DNA of 64,000 bases, from contig NZ_SCNN01000001.1 in the NCBI RefSeq assembly GCF_005503535.1, forward strand, positions 806,001 to 870,000, in the 5' to 3' direction. Under the pieces are notes generated by a model that was not told where the DNA came from, searched no databases, and was given only the letters and a program-made list of their open reading frames with translations. The position numbers and the translations under genes are program-made. Shown here piece after piece: positions 19,402-27,984 of this stretch. Numbering within the stretch: position 1 is the stretch's first letter; each line of letters starts with the position of its first letter. The stretch comes from Mesorhizobium comanense. GTDB taxonomy: Bacteria > Pseudomonadota > Alphaproteobacteria > Rhizobiales > Rhizobiaceae.

Positions 19402-20691
19402 CTATTCGGCGGCGGGTTTGAACTGCGCGTGCTCGGTCGATTCATGCATGGCGGTCGTGGACGACTGGCCGCCGGTGATTGCCATCGACACGGCGTCGAA
19501 ATAGCCGGTGCCGACCTCGCGCTGGTGCTTGGTGGCGGTGTAGCCGTTGGCCTCGGCGGCGAACTCGGCCTCCTGCAATTCGGAATAGGCCGCCATCTGT
19601 CGTGCCTTGTAGCCGCGGGCGAGCTCGAACATGCCGTAGTTGAGTTGGTGGAAGCCGGCGAGCGTGATGAACTGGAACTTGTAGCCCATAGCGCCGAGCT
19701 CCTTCTGGAACCGGGCGATCGTGGCGTCGTCGAGATTCTTCTTCCAGTTGAACGACGGCGAGCAATTATAGGCCAGCAGCTTGTCCGGGTGATGCCTGCG
19801 CACCCCCTCCGCGAACCTCCTGGCCTGCGCCAGGTCGGGCTTCGAGGTCTCGCACCAGATCAGGTCGGCGTGCGGCGCATAGGCGATCGCGCGGGCGATG
19901 CAGGGCTCGATGCCGTTCCTGACATGATAGAAGCCTTCGACGGTGCGGCCGGCGTCGTAGTCGACGAAGGGCTGGTCGCGCTCGTCGATGTCGGACGTCA
20001 GGAGTTTGGCGGCTTCCGCGTCGGTGCGCGCCACCACCAGGGTCGGCGTGCCCATCACGTCGGCGGCCAGCCGCGCGGCGTTGAGGTTGCGGATATGCGC
20101 CGCGGTCGGGATCAGCACCTTGCCGCCGAGATGGCCGCACTTCTTCTCCGACGCCAGTTGGTCCTCGTAATGGACGCCGGCCGCGCCCGCCTCGATGAAC
20201 GCCTTCATGATCTCGAAGGCGTTGAGCGGGCCGCCGAAGCCGGCTTCGGCGTCGGCGACGATCGGCGCGAACCAGGTCTCGACCGAAAGCCCCTTGCCTT
20301 CGGAGGTTTCGATCTGGTCGGCGCGCTGCAGCGTGCGGTTGATCCGCTTGACGAGTTCCGGCGCGGCGTTGGCCGGGTAAAGCGACTGGTCCGGATACAT
20401 TGCGGACGCCGTGTTGGCATCGGCCGCGACCTGCCAGCCCGACAGGTATATCGCCTTCAGCCCGGCGCGCACCTGCTGCATCGCCTGGTTGCCGGACATG
20501 GCGCCGAGCGCGTTGACGAAGTCCTCCTCATGGATGAGCTTCCACAACCGGTTGGCACCCATCTCGGCCAGACTCTGGCGGATCTGCACCGAACCGCGCA
20601 GCCGCTTCACATCGTCGGGCGAGTAGGGGCGTTCGATGCCGTCGAAGCGACCTTCAGGCGCCGAGGGAACAAGATTGTAAAAGTCGGTCAT
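19402..20691 (-). CDS. aceA: Isocitrate lyase
   Basis: 429-residue glyoxylate-shunt enzyme that splits isocitrate into glyoxylate and succinate. The catalytic signature KKCGH is present ([11 protein letters not shown]), with the active-site segments [19 protein letters not shown] and [12 protein letters not shown]. Malate synthase is not in the window. It is divergent from the ScfR-type regulator, which is probably its controller, and followed by a small conserved-looking ORF and a terminator. Confidence 0.97.
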   Translation of the reverse strand: MTDFYNLVPSAPEGRFDGIERPYSPDDVKRLRGSVQIRQSLAEMGANRLWKLIHEEDFVNALGAMSGNQAMQQVRAGLKAIYLSGWQVAADANTASAMYPDQSLYPANAAPELVKRINRTLQRADQIETSEGKGLSVETWFAPIVADAEAGFGGPLNAFEIMKAFIEAGAAGVHYEDQLASEKKCGHLGGKVLIPTAAHIRNLNAARLAADVMGTPTLVVARTDAEAAKLLTSDIDERDQPFVDYDAGRTVEGFYHVRNGIEPCIARAIAYAPHADLIWCETSKPDLAQARRFAEGVRRHHPDKLLAYNCSPSFNWKKNLDDATIARFQKELGAMGYKFQFITLAGFHQLNYGMFELARGYKARQMAAYSELQEAEFAAEANGYTATKHQREVGTGYFDAVSMAITGGQSSTTAMHESTEHAQFKPAAE

Positions 20692-20833
20692 GGGTCACTC
20701 CGGGAGATTTCAGTTCGATTTCCAGGCGGCACATTTCTCTCCGCTGGAATGTGACTGAATTTACATTGCGGCGCGAAAGAGGACAGGGAAATCAACGCAA
20801 ACGGCCAGAGATAAGGGAAAACTTGTATTGCGC

Positions 20834-20872
20834 TTGACAGGCTGGTACCGTAAATTTGTAATTATTGTAAAA
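20834..20872 (+). promoter_or_regulatory. Promoter and AT-rich operator between aceA and the ScfR-type regulator
   Basis: TTGACA (20834-20839), 17 bases, TGTAAT (20857-20862) is a near-consensus sigma-70 promoter for the regulator gene. The -10 box is embedded in an AT-rich motif with two similar half-sites, TTTGTAAT and TATTGTAAA (20855-20871). ScfR/PccR-type regulators are known to bind paired TTTGC/TTTGTAA-like half-sites, so this is a plausible autoregulatory operator that could also act on aceA. Related words (ATGTAAAT) occur at 20758-20766 (minus) and 20903-20910. Confidence 0.6.
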
Positions 20873-20929
20873 GCCGGATCTGCAGGAGCGCAGCGGCGGC
20901 TGATGTAAATCTTGTCAAGGATCGCCGGG

Positions 20930-22372
20930 ATGGCCGACCAGAAGATTTTCGCCGGACCGCGTATCCGCCGCATCCGCAATGCCAAGGGCCTGACGCAGAC
21001 CGCCATGGCCGAAGGGCTGGGCATCTCGCCCTCTTATCTCAACCTGATCGAGCGCAACCAGCGGCCGCTCACGGTGCAATTGATTCTCAAGCTGGCGTCC
21101 GCCTACAAGGTCGATCCGCATGAACTGCAAGGCGAGGCAAGGGGGTCGGTCGCGGCCTTGAAGGAAGTGTTCGCCGATCCGCTGCTCGTCGGCGAATTGC
21201 CGGGCGACCAGGAACTGATCGAGCTGGCGGAGGCGGCGCCCAATGCGTCCGCCGCTGTGATAAAATTGTTCAGGGCCTATCGCGAGCAGGCCGAGCGGCT
21301 ATCCGATCTCAGCGAGCTTCTGGCGCGGGAAGGCCGGGCGACCGCGCTGTCCGGCGCCCGCCTGCCGGTCGACGAGGTGCACGAGACTTTCGAGCGGCGG
21401 CCGAACCATTTCCCGGCCCTTGAGGGGGAGGCCGAGGCCTTCACCGCCGTGCTCGACCCTGGCGACGATCTGCTCGGCGCGCTGAAGGCGTGGCTGAGGC
21501 GCGAATACGGCATCGTGGTCAAGGTGCTGCCGGTCGCCACCATGCCGAACTGGCGCCGCCGCTACGATCGCCATTCGCAGCGCCTGTTCCTGTCTGAACG
21601 CCTGTCGCCGTTCGACCAGTTGCGCGAAGTCGCGATGGAGGCATGCCTGATCCGCATGACGGTCGCGGTCGCCGGCGAGATACAAGCCCTCAGACTGGGC
21701 ACCGACGAAGCGCGCCGCCTTGCCCGCTTCGAACTCGGCCGCTACGCCGCGCACGCGCTGATGATGCCCTATCAGGCTTTTCACGCGGCGGCCCTGCGTT
21801 CGCGCTACGACATCGACGTGCTGCGCTCGCGCTTCGGCGTTTCCTTCGAACAAGCGGCAAACCGGTTGACGATGCTGCAAAGGCCGGGCGCTGCGGGCGT
21901 GCCCTTCTTCATGTTGGAGGTCGACAATGCCGGCAACCGCTTCCGCAGGGCCGGCAGCCAGGGTTTTCCGCACAGCCGCTTTGGCGGAAGCTGCCCAAAA
22001 CTTCCCGTGCATGTCGCTTTCACCCAGCCCGGCCAGATCTTCGTCGAGGCTGTCGAAATGCCCGACGGGGCCGAATTCCTGTGCATTGCCCGCACGCTGG
22101 AGGGGCCGCAGGGCGCATTCGCGGAGCGGCCGCGCCGCACCGCGCTGCTGCTCGGCTGCGACATCGGCTTCCGCGACGATATCGTCTACGGCGCGGCTTT
22201 GCCCGCGACCGCCACTGCCGGAAAGCCGGCCGCGGTCGCGGCGACGCCCGTCGGGCCCGCATGCCGGCTTTGCGAGCGCGCCGGCTGCCTGGCGCGCGCC
22301 GAGCCGCCCGTGACGCGCCCGCTTGGCCTGGACGAGATGGTGACAGGCCTCAGCGCCTTCGATTTCCAGTAG
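20930..22372 (+). CDS. ScfR/RamB-type XRE regulator of short-chain acyl-CoA metabolism
   Basis: About 480 residues. The N-terminal XRE helix-turn-helix reads RRIRNAKGLTQTAMAEGLGI, followed by SPSYLNLIERNQRP. An IrrE-like central domain and a C-terminal domain with a Cys pair motif (CRLCERAGCLARAEPP) are typical of short-chain fatty-acyl-CoA regulators (RamB, PccR, MccR). Members sense acyl-CoA and control glyoxylate-shunt or propionyl-CoA genes. Its position divergent from aceA strongly suggests that aceA is a target. The ATG at 20930 was chosen for AAGGA 8 bases upstream; a TTG at 20912 is less likely. Confidence 0.88.
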   Translation: MADQKIFAGPRIRRIRNAKGLTQTAMAEGLGISPSYLNLIERNQRPLTVQLILKLASAYKVDPHELQGEARGSVAALKEVFADPLLVGELPGDQELIELAEAAPNASAAVIKLFRAYREQAERLSDLSELLAREGRATALSGARLPVDEVHETFERRPNHFPALEGEAEAFTAVLDPGDDLLGALKAWLRREYGIVVKVLPVATMPNWRRRYDRHSQRLFLSERLSPFDQLREVAMEACLIRMTVAVAGEIQALRLGTDEARRLARFELGRYAAHALMMPYQAFHAAALRSRYDIDVLRSRFGVSFEQAANRLTMLQRPGAAGVPFFMLEVDNAGNRFRRAGSQGFPHSRFGGSCPKLPVHVAFTQPGQIFVEAVEMPDGAEFLCIARTLEGPQGAFAERPRRTALLLGCDIGFRDDIVYGAALPATATAGKPAAVAATPVGPACRLCERAGCLARAEPPVTRPLGLDEMVTGLSAFDFQ

Positions 22373-22524
22373 CGCGGTGAAGTTCGCCGGATAGCGGCAG
22401 GTTGCCACAATTGTCGGCGGCCTCTGGATCACGCCCGGCCGACGGGTTTGCGTTTCGCGAACAGAGCAGTTTTTTGTCGCCCCTTGCGCATCGTCCCGTC
22501 CACAAAAGCTCGACAGTCGCGCTC

Positions 22525-23478
22525 ATGACAGACGCAGCATCATCGCCGGGCCTTGTTGCATCCACCGCTCCGCAACGCGACGAGCGCCTCGGCATGCTCC
22601 TGGTGTTCCTGTCGGGGCTGATGTGGAGTTTCGGCGGCACCATTGCCCGCTTCATCACCGTCGGCGACAGTTGGACGGTTATCTTCTGGCGCTCGGCCTG
22701 GGCGGCCGCCTTCCTGATTTCCTTCATGGTCTGGCGCGACGGCTGGCGGGGCATGGTGAGAATGTTCCGTGACATGGGCCTGCCCGGCCTTGCCGTCGGC
22801 TTCTGCTTTGCCATCGCATCGACGGCCTTCGTCGTTGCGCTTGCCTACACCACTGTCGCCAACATCCTGTTGATGCAGGCTGGCGTGCCGCTTCTGGCGG
22901 CGCTGTTTTCCTGGCTGCTGTTTCGCGAGAAGGTCAGCATCGTGACCTGGGTGGCGATCGCCGCCGTCATTGCCGGTGTCGCCATCATGGTGTCGGAATC
23001 GCTCGATGGCGCGGTCTCGCCAATCGGCGACGGTCTGGCGCTGCTGATCGCGTTCATGTTCTCGATCGCCACCGTCATCACACGGCGCTTCGCCAATGTG
23101 CGCATGACGCCCGCGACCTGTCTCGGCACGATCCTGGCGGCGGGCTTCGCCGCATCGCAGGCATCGACCTTCACAGTGTCGGCTTCTGACATGGGCTTTC
23201 TTTTCGCCTTCGGCGTGGTCAATCTCGGCGTTGGACTTGCCTTCTTCGCCACCGGCGCGCGCCTGATCCCGGCGGCGATCGCGGCACTGCTCGGCACATT
23301 CGAGCCGATTCTGGGGCCGATATGGGTCTGGCTCATCCACTCGGAAGTCCCGTCCGGGCGCACCATCATTGGTGGTGCCGTCGTGGTAACGGCGCTGCTC
23401 GTTCATATCGGGCTCGAATTCAAGCGCCAGGCGCGGCCGCAACGCGCGGGAGTAACCGGGGTGCCGTCGCCTAATTGA
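22525..23478 (+). CDS. DMT-superfamily (EamA) transporter
   Basis: 317 residues with about ten hydrophobic helices in two EamA repeats, the first starting LGMLLVFLSGLMWSFGGTIA and the second at about GDGLALLIAFMFSIATVITRR. Such proteins export amino acids or metabolites, or act as permeases. The ATG at 22525 precedes the first helix; the frame is open upstream without membrane character. It may be co-transcribed with the regulator 152 bases upstream, but no functional link is evident. Confidence 0.85.
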   Translation: MTDAASSPGLVASTAPQRDERLGMLLVFLSGLMWSFGGTIARFITVGDSWTVIFWRSAWAAAFLISFMVWRDGWRGMVRMFRDMGLPGLAVGFCFAIASTAFVVALAYTTVANILLMQAGVPLLAALFSWLLFREKVSIVTWVAIAAVIAGVAIMVSESLDGAVSPIGDGLALLIAFMFSIATVITRRFANVRMTPATCLGTILAAGFAASQASTFTVSASDMGFLFAFGVVNLGVGLAFFATGARLIPAAIAALLGTFEPILGPIWVWLIHSEVPSGRTIIGGAVVVTALLVHIGLEFKRQARPQRAGVTGVPSPN

Positions 23479-23802
23479 TGCGGCGCAGAAGCTTTGCCAT
23501 TGACAACATCGCTGCCGCCCGGGCAGGCTGGGAACACGGCAACAACAAGACAGGCGTATCTTGCCAAGTCTCCCCGGCGGCCCGATCGAGACCGGACCAT
23601 ATTTCTGTACTTCTGTCCGCGCGGCGGCGAAAGCTTCTGACGGCGCCGTGATTCCTTCCAGCCCGGGACAGCCACGCGGCCGCAAAGGGGTTGCTGGCAA
23701 GCGGTTGTTGTCCCCTGGAAGGCTCAATAGTCTGAAGCAAACGCACGGCCGCGCGCAGCGCGCGACGAGCCGGCGATGGAACACTCACCAAAGGAGAATA
23801 GC
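23479..23802. other. Intergenic region before the pot operon, no gene seen
   Basis: 324 bases between the DMT transporter and potF. I see no convincing coding frame, tRNA or terminator-type hairpin. TTGACA at 23500-23505 has no acceptable -10 at normal spacing. The region should hold the potFGHI promoter. A strong ribosome site, AAAGGAGA, lies just before potF. Confidence 0.4.
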
Positions 23803-24900
23803 ATGATCCGCAAAGCGCTCTGGCTTTCGGCGACCTCGGTATTCCTGACGCTCTTCACGCCCGCCGGGCATGCCGAGGACCGCGTCGTCAACGTCTTCAA
23901 CTGGTCGGATTACATCGACAGCTCGATCATCGACGATTTCACCAAGAAGACCGGCATCAAGGTCGTCTACGACACGTTCGATTCCAACGAGATCCTGGAG
24001 ACCAAGCTGCTCGCCGGCGGCAGCGGCTATGACGTCGTCGTGCCGAGCGGCAACTTCCTGGCTCGCCAGATCCAGGCGGGGGTGTTCCAGAAACTCGACA
24101 AGTCGAAGCTGCCGAACCTCTCCAACATGTGGGACACGGTCTCTGAGCGAACCGCGAAATACGATCCGGGTAACGAATACTCGGTCAACTACATGTGGGG
24201 CACTGTCGGCATCGGCTACAACACCAAGAAAGTGCAAGCCGCCCTCGGCACCGACAAGATCGACAGCTGGGATGTGTTCTTCAATCCGGACAGCCTGGCC
24301 AAGTTGAAGGATTGCGGTGTCTATGTGTTGGACTCGCCGGCAGATATCATACCGGCCGCCCTGAAATATCTCGGCCTCGATCCCAACAGCACCTCGCCCG
24401 ACGACATCTCCAAGGCCGAGGAAGCTCTCCTCAAGGTTCGCCCCTACATCCGGAAGTTCCACTCGTCCGAATACATCAACGCGCTTGCCAATGGCGACAT
24501 CTGCCTGGCGGTCGGCTGGTCGGGCGACGTGTTCCAGGCCCGCAACCGCGCGGTCGAAGCCAAGCAAGGCGTCGAAATCGGCTATTCCGTGCCGAAGGAA
24601 GGTGCCCAGATGTGGTTCGATCAGATGGCGATCCCCGCCGATGCGCCGCATGTCCCCGAGGCACTTGAATTCATCAACTACATGATGACGCCGGAAGTGA
24701 TCGCCAAATCGTCGAACTATGTCCTTTATGCCAACGGCAACAAGGCATCGCAGCAGTTCGTAGACAAGGCTCTTCTGGACGACCCGTCGGTTTATCCTGA
24801 CGCGGCGACGCTGCAGAAGCTCTACACCGTCCAGCCATACGATCCCAAGACCCAGCGCATCATCACGCGCAGCTGGACCAAGATCGTCACCGGCCAATAA
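23803..24900 (+). CDS. potF: Putrescine/spermidine ABC transporter substrate-binding protein
   Basis: 365 residues with a signal peptide (cleavage near GHAED), followed by the PotD/PotF-typical VVNVFNWSDYIDSSIIDDF. The aromatic and acidic residues that line polyamine pockets are present around NVFNWSDYI, SVNYMWGTVGIGYN and VGWSGDVFQA. The start is the ATG after AAAGGAGAATAGC. First gene of potFGHI. With puuA-puuB nearby it indicates putrescine uptake and catabolism. A hairpin follows the stop codon. Confidence 0.93.
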   Translation: MIRKALWLSATSVFLTLFTPAGHAEDRVVNVFNWSDYIDSSIIDDFTKKTGIKVVYDTFDSNEILETKLLAGGSGYDVVVPSGNFLARQIQAGVFQKLDKSKLPNLSNMWDTVSERTAKYDPGNEYSVNYMWGTVGIGYNTKKVQAALGTDKIDSWDVFFNPDSLAKLKDCGVYVLDSPADIIPAALKYLGLDPNSTSPDDISKAEEALLKVRPYIRKFHSSEYINALANGDICLAVGWSGDVFQARNRAVEAKQGVEIGYSVPKEGAQMWFDQMAIPADAPHVPEALEFINYMMTPEVIAKSSNYVLYANGNKASQQFVDKALLDDPSVYPDAATLQKLYTVQPYDPKTQRIITRSWTKIVTGQ

Positions 24901-24911
24901 GCGGTTCGGCG

Positions 24912-24950
24912 CGACCCCGGCAGCCAACTGCCGGGGTCGATTTTTATTTT
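24912..24950 (+). terminator. Intercistronic hairpin after potF (attenuator or stabiliser)
   Basis: CGACCCCGGCAG (24912-24923), loop CCAA, CTGCCGGGGTCG (24928-24939), then ATTTTTATTTT. The 12-pair perfect stem with a T-rich tail has the form of an intrinsic terminator inside the operon. It probably reduces read-through into potG and stabilises the abundant potF message. Confidence 0.85.
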
Positions 24951-24979
24951 GGGGAATTCATTAAGCACGGAGTGGGGAT

Positions 24980-26119
24980 ATGAAATCGCTTGGCAGCATC
25001 CGCAGAGATTTTGCGCCATGGAACGACCCGAACGCCAAGCCATACATCCAGTTCGACAACGTCACCAAGAAGTTCGGTGACTTCACGGCCGTCAACAACC
25101 TGTCGCTGACCATATTCGAGCGTGAATTCTTCGCGCTGCTGGGAGCGTCCGGTTGCGGAAAGTCGACGCTGCTCAGGATGCTTGCCGGCTTCGAGGAGCC
25201 GACATCGGGCCGTATCCTGCTCGACGGCCAGGACCTGCGTGGCATCCCGCCCCATCGCCGGCCGGTCAACATGATGTTCCAGTCCTATGCGCTGTTCCCG
25301 CACATGACGGTGGAGAACAACATCGCCTTCGGCCTCAAGCAGGAAGGCATGCCCAAGCCCGATATCGAAAAGCGCGTCGCCGAGATGCTCAAGCTGGTCA
25401 AGCTCGAGCAGTTCGCCAAGCGCAAGCCGCACCAGCTCTCGGGCGGCCAGCGCCAGCGCGTGGCGCTCGCCCGCTCGGTCGCCAAGCGCCCGAAGGTGCT
25501 GTTGCTCGACGAGCCGCTGGGCGCCCTCGACAAGAAACTGCGCGAAGAGACCCAGTTCGAACTGATGGATCTGCAGCAGGAGCTTGGCCTCACCTTCGTC
25601 GTCGTCACGCACGATCAGGAGGAAGCCATGACCATGGCCGACCGCATCGCCATCATGGACAAGGGCGAAGTCATGCAGGTCGCGACGCCCGCCGAAGTCT
25701 ACGAGGCTCCGACGTCGCGTTTCGTGGCCCATTTTGTCGGCAATGTGAACATGTTCGAGGGCAAGGTCGCCGAGCGGACGGCGAACACGACGCGCATCAA
25801 AGGCGCGACCGGGGCGGAGATCGTCGTCGACAATGCCGCCGAAAGCAGCAAGGGCGCCGACATCGTCTTCGCCATCCGGCCCGAGAAGATCAAAGTATCG
25901 TCCAAGAGGCCGGCCGACACGGTCAACGCCCTCGAAGGCGAGGTCTATGACGTGGCCTATCTCGGAGACATGACTGTCTATCACATCAAGCTCGACGATG
26001 GTCAGATCGTGCGGGCGAGCGCGCTGAACGCCTCGCGCATCACCGAGGACCCGCTGACCTGGAACGACCGTGCTTGGGTCTCCTTCCGGCCCGATGCCGG
26101 CGTCGTGCTGACAAGGTAG
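24980..26119 (+). CDS. potG: Polyamine ABC transporter ATP-binding protein
   Basis: 379-residue ATPase with Walker A GASGCGKST, signature LSGGQRQRVALARS, Walker B LLLDEPLGALD and the H-loop VVTHDQEEAMT. A C-terminal TOBE domain (from about residue 280) is typical of PotA/PotG. It energises PotHI. It lies downstream of potF after the hairpin and 9 bases before potH. Confidence 0.95.
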   Translation: MKSLGSIRRDFAPWNDPNAKPYIQFDNVTKKFGDFTAVNNLSLTIFEREFFALLGASGCGKSTLLRMLAGFEEPTSGRILLDGQDLRGIPPHRRPVNMMFQSYALFPHMTVENNIAFGLKQEGMPKPDIEKRVAEMLKLVKLEQFAKRKPHQLSGGQRQRVALARSVAKRPKVLLLDEPLGALDKKLREETQFELMDLQQELGLTFVVVTHDQEEAMTMADRIAIMDKGEVMQVATPAEVYEAPTSRFVAHFVGNVNMFEGKVAERTANTTRIKGATGAEIVVDNAAESSKGADIVFAIRPEKIKVSSKRPADTVNALEGEVYDVAYLGDMTVYHIKLDDGQIVRASALNASRITEDPLTWNDRAWVSFRPDAGVVLTR

Positions 26120-26128
26120 GAGGGGGAT

Positions 26129-27097
26129 ATGTCCAACATCGCCATCTCCGCCGCCGCCGCGCCGTCGGCCGCCTCCAAGCCGTTCCTGACGCGGCTTGGG
26201 ACCGGCTTCGTCAACCGGCTCGTCATCATCGTGCCCTATGTCTGGCTGCTGTTTTTCTTCCTCGTCCCCTTTATCATCGTCTTCAAGATATCGCTGTCGC
26301 AGACGGCGATCGCCATGCCGCCCTACACGCCGGTGCTCGATTTCAGTGACGGCATTTCCGGCTTCTTCGCCGGGTTCCGCGAGCTCAACTTCGACAATTA
26401 CGTCTGGCTGACCCAGGACGCGCTCTACTTCAAGGCCTATGTGACCAGCGTGGTCATCGCCGCCATTTCGACCGTGCTGACGCTGATCGTCGGCTATCCC
26501 ATCGCCTATGGCATGGCGCGCGCGCCGGCCACCGTGCGCCCGACATTGCTGATGCTCGTCATCCTGCCGTTCTGGACGTCGTTTCTGATCCGCGTCTATG
26601 CCTGGATCGGCATCCTCAAGCCCGAGGGACTGCTCAACCAACTGCTTTTGTCGCTGCACATCATCAACCAGCCCCTGGTCATCCTCAACACCTACACGGC
26701 GATCTTCATCGGCATTGTCTATTCCTACCTGCCCTTCATGGTGCTGCCGCTCTATTCATCGCTGGAGAAGATGGACTATTCGCTGATCGAGGCGGCCAAG
26801 GATCTTGGCTGTCCGCCGACCGCAGCCTTCTGGAAAATCACCTTCCCGTTGTCGCTGCCGGGCGTCATCGCCGGCTGCCTGCTGGTGTTCATCCCGGCCG
26901 TTGGCGAGTTCGTCATCCCCGACCTTCTCGGCGGGTCGCAGACGCTGATGATCGGCAAGACCTTGTGGAACGAATTCTTCGCCAACCGCGACTGGCCGGT
27001 GTCGTCGGCGGTCGCCGTCATTCTGCTCTTGCTGCTGACCGTGCCCATCATGCTCTTCCAGCAGGCACAGGCGAAGGCACAGGAGCAGGGCAAATGA
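26129..27097 (+). CDS. potH: Polyamine ABC transporter permease
   Basis: 322 residues with about six membrane helices and the EAA loop (LIEAAKDLGCPPTAAFWKIT) that docks on the ATPase. The long periplasmic loop after the first helix is typical of PotB/PotH. Its TGA overlaps the potI ATG in ATGA, which implies coupled translation. Confidence 0.94.
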   Translation: MSNIAISAAAAPSAASKPFLTRLGTGFVNRLVIIVPYVWLLFFFLVPFIIVFKISLSQTAIAMPPYTPVLDFSDGISGFFAGFRELNFDNYVWLTQDALYFKAYVTSVVIAAISTVLTLIVGYPIAYGMARAPATVRPTLLMLVILPFWTSFLIRVYAWIGILKPEGLLNQLLLSLHIINQPLVILNTYTAIFIGIVYSYLPFMVLPLYSSLEKMDYSLIEAAKDLGCPPTAAFWKITFPLSLPGVIAGCLLVFIPAVGEFVIPDLLGGSQTLMIGKTLWNEFFANRDWPVSSAVAVILLLLLTVPIMLFQQAQAKAQEQGK

Positions 27098-27912
27098 ACA
27101 CCACCTGGAGCCGTTTCAACGTCACCTCGATCGTGCTTGGCTTTGCCTTCCTCTATCTGCCGATCGTGCTGCTCATCGTCTTCTCCTTCAACGAATCCAA
27201 GCTCGTCACCGTCTGGGGCGGCTTCTCGACCAAATGGTACGTGTCGCTGTTTCACAATCAGGGCCTGATGGACGCCACCTGGGTAACCGCGCGCGTCGGC
27301 GTCATTTCGGCGACCGTGGCGACCGTGCTCGGCACGCTGGCTGCCCTTACCCTGACCCGCTACACGCGGTTCAGGGGCAGGGTGCTCTTTTCCGGTATGG
27401 TCTTCGCGCCGCTGGTCATGCCGGAAGTCATCACCGGCCTGTCGTTGCTCCTGCTCTTCGTTGCCGTGGGCCTCGACCGTGGGTTCTTCACCGTGACGCT
27501 GGCCCACATCACGCTGACCATGTGCTTCGTGGCTGTCGTCGTGCAGTCGCGCCTGGTGTCCTTCGACCGTTCCCTGGAGGAAGCGGCGATGGATCTCGGC
27601 GCAACGCCGGCAAAGACCTTCTTCCAGATTACGCTCCCGGTCATCATGCCGGCGATCGTGTCTGGCTGGATGCTGGCCTTCACCCTGTCGCTCGACGATC
27701 TGGTCATCGCCAGCTTCACCTCGGGGCCGGGCGCCACCACGCTGCCGATGAAGATCTACAGCCAGGTCCGCCTTGGCGTGACGCCGGAGATCAACGCCGC
27801 TTGCACCATCCTGATCGCGGTCGTTGCGGTCGGCGTCATCATCGCTTCGATCGCCAACAAGCGCCGCGAGGTGCAGCGCCAACTCGACGAGCAGGCGGCA
27901 CAGCGCGGCTGA
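27094..27912 (+). CDS. potI: Polyamine ABC transporter permease
   Basis: 272 residues, six predicted helices, EAA loop LEEAAMDLGATPAKTFFQIT and the PotC/PotI-typical segment LDDLVIASFTSGPGATTLP. The ATG at 27094 overlaps the potH stop. Last gene of potFGHI; the convergent AsmA gene follows. Confidence 0.94.
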   Translation: MNTTWSRFNVTSIVLGFAFLYLPIVLLIVFSFNESKLVTVWGGFSTKWYVSLFHNQGLMDATWVTARVGVISATVATVLGTLAALTLTRYTRFRGRVLFSGMVFAPLVMPEVITGLSLLLLFVAVGLDRGFFTVTLAHITLTMCFVAVVVQSRLVSFDRSLEEAAMDLGATPAKTFFQITLPVIMPAIVSGWMLAFTLSLDDLVIASFTSGPGATTLPMKIYSQVRLGVTPEINAACTILIAVVAVGVIIASIANKRREVQRQLDEQAAQRG

Positions 27913-27984
27913 AAAGGAGCCGAGCCCGGGATCAAGGCGTTCCATCGTCTCATCAGACGGTGGAACGCAATTCCTGGTATGGCG

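Noticed and set aside
18988-20754. 588-codon plus-strand open frame opposite aceA
   Set aside because: Shadow of isocitrate lyase, which has the KKCGH signature on the other strand.
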